Below are positions 26,892-36,241 of a DNA stretch of 64,000 bases, in pieces. Every line of letters starts with the position of its first letter. The first letter of the stretch is position 1. The position numbers and the translations under genes are program-made. The notes beneath the pieces were generated by a model. That model searched no databases, was not told where the DNA came from, and worked only from the letters and a program-made list of their open reading frames with translations. The DNA is from Bacteroidales bacterium (GTDB taxonomy: Bacteria > Bacteroidota > Bacteroidia > Bacteroidales > F082), in NCBI GenBank assembly GCA_023229135.1, contig JALNZT010000015.1, positions 1 through 64,000 of the forward strand, read 5' to 3'.

Positions 26892-28043
26892 ATGGAAAGC
26901 ACAAATAAATATCAAAGATACCATCGGCAAACAGTACTCAAAAAATTTGGGACTGCAGCACAGGATAAGTTGTTTCAGGCAAAAGTGCTTGTCGTGGGAG
27001 CGGGTGGACTGGGCTGTCCTGCATTACAATACCTCGCGGCAGCCGGTGTTGGAACCATTGGTATTATTGATTTTGACGTGATAGAACTGACCAATTTACA
27101 AAGACAAACCCTTTTTAATATTGAAGATATCGGAAAGCCTAAAGCCGAAATAGCAGCCCGAAAATTAAACTCGTTTAATCCGGATATTCAATTTCCTGTG
27201 TATAATGTGAAACTGGAACCAAAAAACGCGCTTGAAATAATTGAGAATTATGATTTGGTGATTGATGGCTCTGATAATTTCCCGACCCGGTATTTGGTTA
27301 ATGATGCCTGCTTATTGCTCAATAAACCTTTGGTATATGGCACTGTGCTTCGTTTTGAAGGACAGCTGGGAGTCTTTAATCTAACAGATATTGAGACGGG
27401 TAGCCTTACTAATTACCGCGATATTTTCCCGAAACCTCCACTGCCGTCTTCAGTACTCTCTTGTGATCAAGCCGGGGTGTTAGGCGTGCTGCCGGGCATC
27501 ATCGGAACCATGCAGGCTGCCGAAGCCATAAAAATTATTACGGGTATCGGGAAGCCACTGTGCAATAAAATTGTTTCCTATAATCTGCTGAGTAATTTAT
27601 TTTATGAGTTTAGCATTTCAGCTGCAAAAGAAATAAACGCGACTTTCCCAAAAACCAAATCTGAATTCTTAAATTTTGATTACGAATGGTTCTGTGGAGC
27701 CGCTCAAGAATCAAATGAAATTACAATTGACGAATTTGACGCCTTGAGGAAAAAAGAAACAATAACTATTATTGACATTCGTGAAAAAGGTGAATTACCA
27801 GTGCTAGATGAGGTTTCGTTTACTCAAATTCCATGGAGCCGGTTTGAAGAAGCTGTTTCAACTTTCTCAAAAAAAAATAAAATGGTTATTTTTTGCCAAT
27901 CGGGAATATTAAGTCTAACAGCAGTAAAGTTGCTCCTGGAGAAATTCCCTACATGCCAGGCTTATAGCTTAAAAGGAGGCGTGGAAGCATTGAAAAAATA
28001 TCACCATAAAAGTTCACAAACATCACCAATTAATTCAGGATGA
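26892..28043 (+). CDS. moeB: MoeB-type adenylyltransferase with rhodanese domain
   Basis: A 383-residue E1-like enzyme activating MoaD. The start at 26892 (MESTNKYQRYHRQ) is preferred over an upstream ATG at 26844, which would overlap moaD. The ThiF/MoeB domain begins RYHRQTVLKKFG and has the nucleotide loop GAGGLG at 36-41 and a D.V.DGSDNF.TRY motif near 125-137. A C-terminal rhodanese domain (about 280-375) has Cys335 in VIFCQSG as the likely persulfide site. This layout is known from MOCS3/MoeZ-like proteins that both adenylate and thiolate the carrier. Zn-binding CxxC pairs of E. coli MoeB are not evident. Confidence 0.9.
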   Translation: MESTNKYQRYHRQTVLKKFGTAAQDKLFQAKVLVVGAGGLGCPALQYLAAAGVGTIGIIDFDVIELTNLQRQTLFNIEDIGKPKAEIAARKLNSFNPDIQFPVYNVKLEPKNALEIIENYDLVIDGSDNFPTRYLVNDACLLLNKPLVYGTVLRFEGQLGVFNLTDIETGSLTNYRDIFPKPPLPSSVLSCDQAGVLGVLPGIIGTMQAAEAIKIITGIGKPLCNKIVSYNLLSNLFYEFSISAAKEINATFPKTKSEFLNFDYEWFCGAAQESNEITIDEFDALRKKETITIIDIREKGELPVLDEVSFTQIPWSRFEEAVSTFSKKNKMVIFCQSGILSLTAVKLLLEKFPTCQAYSLKGGVEALKKYHHKSSQTSPINSG

Positions 28044-28483
28044 AACAAAAAAAGATTCATAAAGTATTTATTGATGGTCCGATTAATCCCGATTTTATCG
28101 CGGAGGCGATTGCAAAACATAGCGATAAAAAAAACATTGGTGCACACAGTTTATTTCTTGGGCAAGTTCGTAATGATAAAATTGGTGACGATGAAGTAAC
28201 GGCCATAGAATACACGAGCTACCACGAAATGGCAGAAGAAAAGTTTCATGAAATAAGAGAAGATGCCTTTACGCACTTTTCGCTAATTTGCATGCACATT
28301 TATCATAGCCTGGGAAAGGTAAATGCCGGCGAAATTAGTTTACTTGTGTTCACTTCTGCCATTCACCGTGCTGATGCGATTGATGCTTGCGAAGCCATCG
28401 TTGAACGAATTAAAAAAGACGTACCGGTTTGGGGAAAAGAAATATTTAGCAATGAAAATTCTCAATGGAAAACTAACAACTGA
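28040..28483 (+). CDS. moaE: Molybdopterin synthase large subunit MoaE
   Basis: A 147-residue protein that pairs with MoaD-thiocarboxylate to make molybdopterin. Motifs: GAHSLFLGQVRNDKIGD (about 35-51), AIEYTSYHEMAEEKF (about 57-71), HSLGKVNAGEISLLVFTSAIHR (about 92-113) with the conserved R, and a C-terminal IKKDVPVWGKEIF containing the catalytic lysines. ATGA overlap with moeB shows translational coupling. Confidence 0.94.
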   Translation: MKQKKIHKVFIDGPINPDFIAEAIAKHSDKKNIGAHSLFLGQVRNDKIGDDEVTAIEYTSYHEMAEEKFHEIREDAFTHFSLICMHIYHSLGKVNAGEISLLVFTSAIHRADAIDACEAIVERIKKDVPVWGKEIFSNENSQWKTNN

Positions 28484-28489
28484 AAAATT

Positions 28490-29404
28490 ATGATTGATAT
28501 TACCAACAAAGTAAAAACGCACCGTAGTGCTATAGCTCAAGCAATTGTAAGCGTCAGCAGTAAGGAAACTATAGAGGCTGTAAAAAACAAAACTGTTCCC
28601 AAAGGCGATGTGCTCGAAGCAAGCCGGGTGGCGGGTTTGTTTGGCATAAAAAGAACCAGCGATATGATTCCTGATTGTCATCCGTTACCGGTCGAGTTTG
28701 CCTCAGTTAAGCATAGAATTGAAGGGCTGGATATTATTATTGAGACAGAAGTGCATACCATTTACCGCACCGGAGTGGAAGTGGAAGCCATGCATGGAGC
28801 TTCCATTGTAGCACTCACTATTTATGATATGCTGAAACCGATTGACAAAGAAATCGAAATTAGAAGCCTAAAACTGATAAAGAAAAAAGGTGGTAAATCA
28901 CAATATTATGACACGACGATACGGCCTATTTCTGCTGCAGTCATTGTTTGTTCCGACAGTATTTCCGCAGGAAAAAAACAAGACTCAGCCGGCAAAGCCA
29001 TTATCAGCAAATTGGAAAAATCGGAGGTTGCCATTAAAGATTACAGCATTATTCCTGATGAAATAATGATAATTCAGCAAAAAGTACAATCACTTTGTGA
29101 GCATAAAATTGATTTAATCATGCTAACCGGCGGCACCGGTTTATCACCAAGGGATGTAACACCTGAAGCAATCCGCCCGATGCTTGACCGTGAAATCCCG
29201 GGAATTGGCGAGGCCGCCAGAAATTATGGCCAGGAAAAAACCCCTTATTCAATGCTTTCAAGAAGCATCGGCGGCTTAAAAGGAAATACACTTATAGTTG
29301 CTTTACCGGGTTCCACACGGGGTGCAGTAGAAAGCATGGACGCGTTGTTTCCGTATTTGCTACATATTTTTAGCATTCTGGAGCACTCAAGGCATGGCGA
29401 ATAG
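28490..29404 (+). CDS. Fused MoaC-MoaB bifunctional Moco protein
   Basis: A 304-residue fusion. Residues 1-145 are MoaC (cyclic pyranopterin monophosphate synthase): DCHPLPVEF, TGVEVEAMHGASIVALTIYDM with Asp and Lys of YDMLK matching the catalytic pair, and KKGGKS. Residues about 150-304 are MoaB/Mog-like (molybdopterin adenylyltransferase fold): VCSDSISAGKKQDSAG, LTGGTGLSPRDVTPEA near 210-225, and ALPGSTRGAVE. Fused MoaC/MoaB proteins are known in Bacteroidota. It closes the Moco run, supplying the steps between MoaA and MoaDE and before MoeA. Confidence 0.92.
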   Translation: MIDITNKVKTHRSAIAQAIVSVSSKETIEAVKNKTVPKGDVLEASRVAGLFGIKRTSDMIPDCHPLPVEFASVKHRIEGLDIIIETEVHTIYRTGVEVEAMHGASIVALTIYDMLKPIDKEIEIRSLKLIKKKGGKSQYYDTTIRPISAAVIVCSDSISAGKKQDSAGKAIISKLEKSEVAIKDYSIIPDEIMIIQQKVQSLCEHKIDLIMLTGGTGLSPRDVTPEAIRPMLDREIPGIGEAARNYGQEKTPYSMLSRSIGGLKGNTLIVALPGSTRGAVESMDALFPYLLHIFSILEHSRHGE

Positions 29405-29446
29405 TATGTATTTTCTTCAGCAAGGAATATTTCATTTTAGGTTGTA

Positions 29447-29943
29447 AGTTGCAAGTCAGGACACGGGTCGAAGTGCCAGTCAGGGCGCAGCTCGAAGTGC
29501 CAGTCAGGGCGCGACTATGTGGCGACGTTAAACAGTCGCGCTCTGACTTGTTACATTCAACGTACCAGTCAGGGGGCGACTTCTTCAGCATCGCCTTATC
29601 AGTCGCACCCTGACTTGCAGCATAGGACAGTCTGGGTGCAGACCGAAGTGCCAGTCAGGGTGCGACTATGTGGCGACGTTAAACAGTCGCGCTCTGACTT
29701 GTTGCATACAACGTACCAGTCAGGGGGCGACTTCTTCAGCATCGTCTTATCAGTCGCACCCTGACTTGCAGCATAGGACAGTCTGGGCGCAGCTCGAAGT
29801 GCCAGTCAGGGCGCGACTATGTGGCGACGTTAAACAGTCGCGCTCTGACTTGTTACATACAACGTACCAGTCAGGGGGCGACTTCTTCAGCATCGCCTTA
29901 TCAGTCGCCCCCTGACTTGCAGCATATTGCGTCCTGACTTGCA
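29447..29943. repeat. Tandem double-hairpin repeat array 1 (3 units, 151 bp)
   Basis: Three near-identical units whose A hairpins begin at 29503, 29654 and 29805, a period of 151 bp. Each unit has hairpin A (for example 29503-29547; arms GTCAGGGCGCGACT and AGTCGCGCTCTGAC) and hairpin B (29568-29614; arms GTCAGGGGGCGACT and AGTCGCACCCTGAC). B is close to the reverse complement of A, so the unit is a head-to-head pair like a BIME. The array sits between the convergent moaCB and Mpl-type genes. A CTGGCGCGG..CTCCAG fragment at 29949-29967 resembles the sequence at 1607-1625. Frames through the array are artefacts of the repeat. Confidence 0.85.
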
Positions 29944-29981
29944 TACCTCGCTGGCGCGGGTCTCCAGTATAGAAGTTGATA

Positions 29982-31334
29982 CTAAAAAACTTCCTCCAGC
30001 TCTTCTTTGATCAAGCCGTTAAAACTCCCCGAACTCATAAAAGCAGCAGCGATTGGACGTTTATGGATTTGTTTCAAATCAGCCATCAACTCATCTTTGC
30101 TACGAACAACCCGCAAGCCCGGCTTTCCAAACGCAGCTTTAATACGGTCGTCAGTCATTTCAGACAAACGTTTTAGCGCAACAGCATGCGGGTCATAAAA
30201 AACAATGGCTTCATCGGCTTCATCAAGGCTGTTTTTGTAGTGATCGATAAAATTTTCACTCAGGCTACTAAAGGTGTGCGGCTCAAAACAGAGCAAAAGC
30301 TGATGTTCAGGATATTGTTCGCGCAGCGCAATGCTGGTGGCTTTTACTTTAGAGGGTGCATGCGCAAAGTCGCGGTAAACAACTGCTTCCGGGTTTTCAA
30401 AGAGCAATTCCAAACGCCTTGAAGCACCTTTGAAACTGCTGATAGCTTTGTAAAAAATGGCAGCATCGACGTCCATCTGCAAGCAAACTTCTTTGGCCGC
30501 ATTGAGGTTGAGCATATTGTGTAAACCAAAAATCTCAACAGGAATTTTTTCACCATTATCGGCTATCAAAGCTGTTTTGTTTTCAGTTCTCACCGATTGA
30601 TGCTGCTGATAACCTATTTTGTTGATTTCAGTCTCCATAGCAAGTTTCTCCACCTCATGATCAGCCTGATTATATATCAGAATCCCGCCTTTTTCAATAG
30701 ATTGAATAAACAAACGAAACTGTCTTAGATAAGCCTCAAAAGTGGGAAAAACATTCACATGATCCCAGCCAATACCACTGATAACCGCGATATGCGGGTG
30801 GTAATGCAGGAATTTTGGAACGCGATCAATCGGCGAAGTCAGGTATTCGTCGCCTTCCAGAATCATCCAGGGTGCGTTTTCAGTGATGCGAACCATCACA
30901 TCAAAGCCTTCAAGCTGTGCGCCTACCATATAATCACAGTCGATGCCGGCTTGTTGCAAGACATGCAAAATCATGGCGGTAATGGTAGTTTTGCCATGGC
31001 TACCACCAATTACCACACGCTTTTTGTCTTTGCTTTGTTCGTATAAATATTCGGGATAAGAAAATATTGGTATTCCATTACGTTGTGCTTCAAGCAATTC
31101 CGGATTATCTGCTTTGGCATGCATTCCAAGAATTACTGCATCCAGCTTAGTATGAACCTTTTCCGGAAGCCAACCCATCTCGGCAGGTAACAAGCCTTCT
31201 TTCAAAAGACGGCTGCGTGAGGGTTCAAAAATCTCATCGTCGGAACCGCTAACCAACTCACCTTTACGGTGCAAAGCTATCGCCAGATTGTGCATCGCAC
31301 TGCCTCCAATGGCTATAAAATGTATTCTTTTCAT
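29982..31334 (-). CDS. mpl: Mpl-type Mur ligase (peptidoglycan recycling)
   Basis: A 450-residue Mur-family ATP-dependent ligase. It has an N-terminal Rossmann domain (HFIAIGGSAMHNLAIAL, the MurC/Mpl form), the ATP loop GGSHGKTT (110-117), LEGDEY and SGIGWDHVNVFPT in the central domain, and RRLELLFEN and YRDFAHAPSKVKAT in the C-terminal domain. DFAHAP with the missing MurC-type HHPTE and the SAMHNLA loop point to Mpl, which joins UDP-MurNAc with recycled L-Ala-gamma-D-Glu-mDap tripeptide. MurC cannot be wholly excluded. The gene stands alone, convergent with moaCB across the repeat array. Confidence 0.8.
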   Translation of the reverse strand: MKRIHFIAIGGSAMHNLAIALHRKGELVSGSDDEIFEPSRSRLLKEGLLPAEMGWLPEKVHTKLDAVILGMHAKADNPELLEAQRNGIPIFSYPEYLYEQSKDKKRVVIGGSHGKTTITAMILHVLQQAGIDCDYMVGAQLEGFDVMVRITENAPWMILEGDEYLTSPIDRVPKFLHYHPHIAVISGIGWDHVNVFPTFEAYLRQFRLFIQSIEKGGILIYNQADHEVEKLAMETEINKIGYQQHQSVRTENKTALIADNGEKIPVEIFGLHNMLNLNAAKEVCLQMDVDAAIFYKAISSFKGASRRLELLFENPEAVVYRDFAHAPSKVKATSIALREQYPEHQLLLCFEPHTFSSLSENFIDHYKNSLDEADEAIVFYDPHAVALKRLSEMTDDRIKAAFGKPGLRVVRSKDELMADLKQIHKRPIAAAFMSSGSFNGLIKEELEEVF

Positions 31335-31535
31335 CTCTCTAAATATGTGAATTACTGATAGCTATACGTTTAGTTTTTAAAATATTGAGCTGCTGTCAGA
31401 CTGTAAAATTAGCTATAGCGAAACTAAGCAATTTTGGGCTTGCTTTATCCTATTCCAATGCCTTTACTGCAATTTTTTGAATTCTGGTATGCGCTATCCA
31501 AAGGCAGACAAACAGTCTGATGCCAAAAAATCTCG

Positions 31536-31543
31536 TACTTTTG
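31536..31543 (+). promoter_or_regulatory. -7 box before cysH (TACTTTTG)
   Basis: A match to TAnnTTTG, 23 bp before the cysH ATG, implying a short leader. No clear -33 TTTG at the usual distance. Confidence 0.45.
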
Positions 31544-31565
31544 TCTGCATAAAATTCACTATAAA

Positions 31566-32273
31566 ATGATGAACACGGCAGAAATAGCAGCCTTAAACGA
31601 GGAACTCCAAGAGGCTGACCCAAAACAAATCTTAAAACGTTGTGCTGAATTATTTAAAGGTAATCTGGCCTTTGCCAGCAGCCTCGGGTTTGAAGATCAA
31701 CTGATTACCCATTTCATAGCTACCGAGAAATTACCGATAGGTATTTTTACATTGGATACTGGTCGGCTTTTTCCGGAGACTTATGACTTGATAGAAATCA
31801 CTAACGCGCGTTATAAAATCAATATAAGAGTCATGTTTCCAGATGCAAAGGATGTTGAAGAAATGGTAAACAGCAAGGGAGTTAATCTCTTTTATGAAAG
31901 TGTTGAAAACAGAAAGCTTTGCTGTTATATCCGAAAGACAAAACCACTTATTCGCGCCTTAGAAGGCCTTGATGCCTGGGTTACAGGACTTCGCCGCGAA
32001 CAATCCGTAACCCGTGTCAATATGCAAATCGTGGAATGGGATGCCATGCATGGGCTCGTAAAAATTAATCCGTTGTTGAAATGGACGGCCAAAGAGGTGG
32101 AAGATTTTGTCAGAAGAGAAAATATCCCTTATCACAAACTTCACGATCAAGGTTTCCCAAGTATTGGCTGCCAACCTTGCACACGGGCTGTTAAGCCAGG
32201 CGAAGATATCAGGTCTGGACGCTGGTGGTGGGAACTCCCGGAGCAAAAAGAATGTGGACTGCATAAAGAATAA
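31566..32273 (+). CDS. cysH: Adenylylsulfate (APS) reductase, CysH family
   Basis: A 235-residue assimilatory sulfonucleotide reductase giving sulfite and AMP. The four cluster cysteines typical of [4Fe-4S] APS-using enzymes are present: Cys119-Cys120 (KLCCYIRK) and Cys202/Cys205 (GCQPC). The catalytic cysteine is Cys230 in KECGLH. The PP-loop-like SSLGFEDQLITH lies at 38-49 and TLDTGRLFPETY at 62-73. Two-cysteine PAPS reductases lack the cluster pair, so APS is the expected substrate. It is followed 24 bp later by a MATE transporter; other sulfate assimilation genes are not in the window. Confidence 0.9.
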   Translation: MMNTAEIAALNEELQEADPKQILKRCAELFKGNLAFASSLGFEDQLITHFIATEKLPIGIFTLDTGRLFPETYDLIEITNARYKINIRVMFPDAKDVEEMVNSKGVNLFYESVENRKLCCYIRKTKPLIRALEGLDAWVTGLRREQSVTRVNMQIVEWDAMHGLVKINPLLKWTAKEVEDFVRRENIPYHKLHDQGFPSIGCQPCTRAVKPGEDIRSGRWWWELPEQKECGLHKE

Positions 32274-32297
32274 GCCAACCTATTTTCTAAAAAACGG

Positions 32298-33605
32298 ATG
32301 AATAAATCCATTCTTAGGCTAGCTATTCCAAATATAATCAGCAATATCACCGTCCCTATTTTGGGTATGGTTGATATTGCCTTGATGGGACACCTGGAAT
32401 CGGCTGTGTACATTGGTGCCATTGGCCTGGGGAGTGTGATTTTCAATGTATTATATTTGAGTCTAGGTTTTCTGCGGATGGGAACTACGGGTTTTACTGC
32501 TCAAGCTTACGGAAAATCCGATAATTCCGAAATCGCTCATGGCTTATACCGCGCCTTGGGTATGGCTTTCGTTCTTGCTTTGTTGTTGATTATGTTTCAA
32601 TTACCTATTGAAAAATTGAGTTTTTATTTGCTCAACGGTAGCGAGGAGGTGAAAAGCCTTGCGAGAGAATATTTCTATATCAGAATTTATGCAGCGCCCG
32701 CCACACTTGGGATTTTCGTACTGATGGGCTGGTTTGTCGGTTTGCAAAACACCGTGCTTCCCATGATTCTGAGTATCACCATCAATGTTCTAAATATCGG
32801 TTTCAACCTGTATTTTGTCCAAGTTTTAAAAATGGATGTTGCTGGCGTTGCGCTGGGAACAGTTTTGGCGCAATATAGCGGCTTGGCGTTGGGAATATTT
32901 ATTGTCATCCGCAAATACGGCCACAAACTTCAGCCGTTGAAAATGGCGGTATTGCTGCAAGTTGTGCAGTTATCACGTTTTTTTAAAGTTAATCGCGACA
33001 TCCTCATCCGCAGTGTGTTACTGATTCTCACTTTGTCGTTTTTCACCAGTGAATCGGCGGGCATGGGTGATCAGATTTTGGCCGTAAACAGCATGATGCT
33101 GCAATATTTCTTTGTATTTTCTTATTTCATGGACGGGTTTGCATATGCCGGCGAGGCTTTGGTAGGGAAACATACCGGAAAAAATGACCAAAAAATGCTA
33201 AGCCTAACCGTAAAAAAGCTGTTGATGTGGGGTTTAATTTTAAGCTTCCCTTTTATGCTATTTTACGGTTTTGCACACCAGTCGCTTTTCAGGTTAATTA
33301 CTGATAATGATTCACTTATACAGCTTGCTGAGCGATATCGTTTGTGGCTGATTCTCATCCCGATCACCACTTTTTCTGCCTTTATCTGGGACGGTATCTA
33401 CATCGGTGCCACAGCTTCTGTTTCCATGCGAAACACCATGTTAATAGCATCGTTGATTGTGTTTTTCCCGTGTTGGTATTTTCTTCAGCCATCCTACATC
33501 AACCATGGACTATGGATAGCATTTCACGCCTTTATGCTCAGCCGGGGAGTTCTGATGACACTCTTTTCATCAAAAGCATTGGCTTTTAAGTGGTTTAGGG
33601 TCTAA
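32298..33605 (+). CDS. MATE-family efflux transporter (DinF-like)
   Basis: A 435-residue protein with twelve membrane segments in two halves, starting LRLAIPNIISNITVPILGMVDIALMGHL, which is the MATE TM1 pattern, and with YFYIRIYAAPATLGIFVLMGWFVGLQNT in the middle of the N-terminal half. Family members export drugs or other organic cations by proton or sodium antiport; the DinF subgroup is related to DNA-damage operons. Substrate is unknown. It is probably co-transcribed with cysH. Confidence 0.88.
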   Translation: MNKSILRLAIPNIISNITVPILGMVDIALMGHLESAVYIGAIGLGSVIFNVLYLSLGFLRMGTTGFTAQAYGKSDNSEIAHGLYRALGMAFVLALLLIMFQLPIEKLSFYLLNGSEEVKSLAREYFYIRIYAAPATLGIFVLMGWFVGLQNTVLPMILSITINVLNIGFNLYFVQVLKMDVAGVALGTVLAQYSGLALGIFIVIRKYGHKLQPLKMAVLLQVVQLSRFFKVNRDILIRSVLLILTLSFFTSESAGMGDQILAVNSMMLQYFFVFSYFMDGFAYAGEALVGKHTGKNDQKMLSLTVKKLLMWGLILSFPFMLFYGFAHQSLFRLITDNDSLIQLAERYRLWLILIPITTFSAFIWDGIYIGATASVSMRNTMLIASLIVFFPCWYFLQPSYINHGLWIAFHAFMLSRGVLMTLFSSKALAFKWFRV

Positions 33606-33673
33606 ATAATTTGTCTTTTAGCCGCTGAACTTTATTTGCAGGCAAGTGTTCAATACGAAGGCTGATTTTTTTT

Positions 33674-33681
33674 TATATTTG
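33674..33681 (+). promoter_or_regulatory. -7 box before the E1 gene (TATATTTG)
   Basis: An exact TAnnTTTG, 42 bp before the start at 33723. The nearest TTTG upstream (33635-33638) is too far, so only the -7 element is well supported. Confidence 0.45.
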
Positions 33682-33722
33682 CAAACAGTCCAAAGTGATT
33701 TCCCAAATTTATTTTCAATAGA

Positions 33723-36146
33723 ATGAGTCCTAAAGTAGCAACAAAAAAAGCAAAAAGCGTTTTCAAAAAAGAAGAAGTTTTAAACGACTTTTATATTGGC
33801 TGGCTGAGCCGTCATATCAGTCTTCTAGGCCGCCGCGAGGTGCTTACCGGTAAAGCCAAATTTGGCATCTTCGGTGATGGAAAAGAAGTGCCGCAACTAG
33901 CAATGGCAAAAGTTTTTAAGCCCGGCGACTGGCGTTCTGGCTATTACCGCGATCAAACCTTTATGTTAGCTGCCGAAATGGCCACAGCCGAAGAGCTTTT
34001 CGCACAGCTATATGGCGATACCGATCTAACTGCCAATCCCGGAAATGGCGGTCGTTTAATGAATAATCACTTTGCCACCCGCTATTTAGATGATGCCGGC
34101 GAATGGAAGAACCTGGCCTCGATGAAAATTTCTTCCAGCGACACCTCCCCCACTGCCAGCCAAATGCCGCGCCTATTAGGACTGGCGCAGGCTTCAAAAT
34201 ATTACCGACACGACAAGCAAATGCAAAAAAACACCCAATTTTCAACTAAAGGTAATGAAGTGGCTTTTGGTACTATAGGTGATGCATCAACTTCCGAAGG
34301 ACTGTTTTTCGAGACTATAAATGCCGCAGGCGTCTTGCAAGTGCCTATGGCTATTTCAGTTTGGGACGACGGCTGGGGCATTTCCGTGCCAAACAAATAC
34401 CAGACAACCAAGGGCGATATCTCTGAAATTTTGAAAGGTTTTGAGAAAGACAAAGACTCAAACGGCTATTATATCTACAAAACCGACGCATGGGATTATC
34501 CCGAATTGGTGCGTGTTTATGAAGAAGGCATTCAAAAATGCCGTGACGAGCAAGTGCCAGTTTTATTCCACATCACAGGATGCACCCAGCCGCAAGGCCA
34601 CTCCACTTCTGGTTCGCATGAGCGTTATAAATCGTCCGAACAGCTTGAAGATGAAGCAAACAGAGACGGCCTGAAGAAAATGCGTGAATGGATCATCTCC
34701 GAAAAAATAGCTACCACAGAGGAATGTGATAAAATTGAAAAAGACGCTTCAAAAGCTGCCCGTGATGCCCGCAAAAAGGCCTGGAACAATTTTCAGCAGC
34801 CATTGGTGCAAAAAAGAGATGAGTTTGTAAACCTTGTCAATGTAACTACTTGTAGCTGCGCCAAAACAGCAAAAATTGAGGTTATTAAAAATGAACTTAA
34901 AAAAATTGGTGAACCCATAAGAAAAGACATCCTTTCTTCAGGAAAAAAAATACTACGGCTGATTTGCGACAACTGCACGCATCCTGAAAACTCACTCAAA
35001 ATTAAGGTTACAAATTGGCTTAACAAAGAACTGGCAGAGGGAAGCCAGGCCTACAGCAGTCATCTTTATTCTGAATCGAAAACGGCTGTGAAAAATATTC
35101 AACCTATTGCTGCTCAGTATAATGAAAAGAGTGTTGAAGTGCCAGGAAGAGAGATTTTGCGCGATAATTTCGACAAGATTTTCGAGAAATACCCCGAGGT
35201 TATTGCTTTTGGTGAAGATGTCGGAAAAATTGGCGGCGTAAATCAGACTTATGAAGGTTTACAAGAAAAATACGGGAAGCTACGCATTGCCGATACCGGC
35301 ATTCGCGAAGCCACAATTATCGGTCAGGCAATTGGCCTGGCCATGCGCGGCCTGCGTCCAATAGCTGAAATTCAGTATTTTGACTATTTGCTCTACGCCC
35401 TCCAACTCATTTCGGATGATTTAGCAACACTGCAATACCGCACACGTGGCGGACAAAAAGCACCTGTCATTATCAGTACACGCGGCCATCGCCTGGAAGG
35501 AATTTGGCATGCAGGTTCGCCTTTGAGTATGGTCATCAACTCGATCCGTGGCGTGCATGTGGCTGTGCCAAGAAATATGACCCAAGCAGCTGGTTTTTAC
35601 AATACTTTCCTGGCCTCCGATGAGCCAGCACTCATTATTGAACCGCTTAATGCCTATCGCCTACGCGAGAAAAAACCAGAAAACATAGGCGAGTTCAGAC
35701 TTGCTGTAGGCGAACCTGAAGTGCTGAAAACCGGCACAGATATTACCTTGGTTACTTATGGTTCCTGTGTGCGCATTGCCCAAGATGCAGTAACCCAATT
35801 GCAGGAGTTTGGCGTTGATGTTGAATTAATTGACGTACAAACTTTGTTGCCTTTCGATATCCATCACAGTATTGTGAAGTCCTTGAAAAAGACCAACAAA
35901 ATTGTGTTCTTTGATGAAGACGTCCCCGGCGGTGCAACAAGTTATATGATGCAGCAAGTACTAGAAAATCAGCATGGCTACAAATACTTAGATTCAAAAC
36001 CTAAAACGCTGACAGCCAAAGAACACCGTGCCGCCTACAGCACCGATGGCGATTACTTCTCGAACCCGAACGCTGAAGATGTGTTTGACCTACTCTATAA
36101 TATTATGCACGACTACAACCCAAAAAGATATCCTAAAATATTCTAA
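33723..36146 (+). CDS. Keto-acid dehydrogenase E1, fused alpha and beta subunits
   Basis: An 807-residue TPP-dependent decarboxylase. The alpha part (about 1-450) contains ANPGNGGRLMNNHF and the TPP/Mg loop GDASTSEGLFFETINAAG near 183-200, then VWDDGWGISVP where NN is usual. The beta part (about 470-807) begins PGREILRDNFDKIFEKYPEV and has FGEDVGKIGGVNQTYEGL, DTGIREATIIGQAIGLAMRG and EIQYFDYL. It would oxidise branched-chain 2-oxo acids, pyruvate or 2-oxoglutarate together with E2 and E3, which are not in the window. A cysteine-containing linker (TTCSCAKTAKIEV) lies between. Fused E1 of this type is common in Bacteroidota; substrate is unresolved. Confidence 0.88.
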   Translation: MSPKVATKKAKSVFKKEEVLNDFYIGWLSRHISLLGRREVLTGKAKFGIFGDGKEVPQLAMAKVFKPGDWRSGYYRDQTFMLAAEMATAEELFAQLYGDTDLTANPGNGGRLMNNHFATRYLDDAGEWKNLASMKISSSDTSPTASQMPRLLGLAQASKYYRHDKQMQKNTQFSTKGNEVAFGTIGDASTSEGLFFETINAAGVLQVPMAISVWDDGWGISVPNKYQTTKGDISEILKGFEKDKDSNGYYIYKTDAWDYPELVRVYEEGIQKCRDEQVPVLFHITGCTQPQGHSTSGSHERYKSSEQLEDEANRDGLKKMREWIISEKIATTEECDKIEKDASKAARDARKKAWNNFQQPLVQKRDEFVNLVNVTTCSCAKTAKIEVIKNELKKIGEPIRKDILSSGKKILRLICDNCTHPENSLKIKVTNWLNKELAEGSQAYSSHLYSESKTAVKNIQPIAAQYNEKSVEVPGREILRDNFDKIFEKYPEVIAFGEDVGKIGGVNQTYEGLQEKYGKLRIADTGIREATIIGQAIGLAMRGLRPIAEIQYFDYLLYALQLISDDLATLQYRTRGGQKAPVIISTRGHRLEGIWHAGSPLSMVINSIRGVHVAVPRNMTQAAGFYNTFLASDEPALIIEPLNAYRLREKKPENIGEFRLAVGEPEVLKTGTDITLVTYGSCVRIAQDAVTQLQEFGVDVELIDVQTLLPFDIHHSIVKSLKKTNKIVFFDEDVPGGATSYMMQQVLENQHGYKYLDSKPKTLTAKEHRAAYSTDGDYFSNPNAEDVFDLLYNIMHDYNPKRYPKIF

Positions 36147-36241
36147 ATCATCAGCTCGTGTTGTGTGGAATATTTTATGTCAGGCCGTGCCAAAAACCAG
36201 TTGTGGGTTTAAATATATCTTTGTAGATTAGATTGTCTGCT

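Noticed and set aside
29519..29915. 81-codon plus-strand frames and their minus-strand partner in array 1
   Set aside because: They repeat with the 151-bp unit and follow hairpin sequence, with no start context or family character.
29447..29943. CRISPR array
   Set aside because: Units are 130-154 bp with no short constant repeat and unique spacers; no cas genes besides a lone Cas4-like DUF2779 protein far away.
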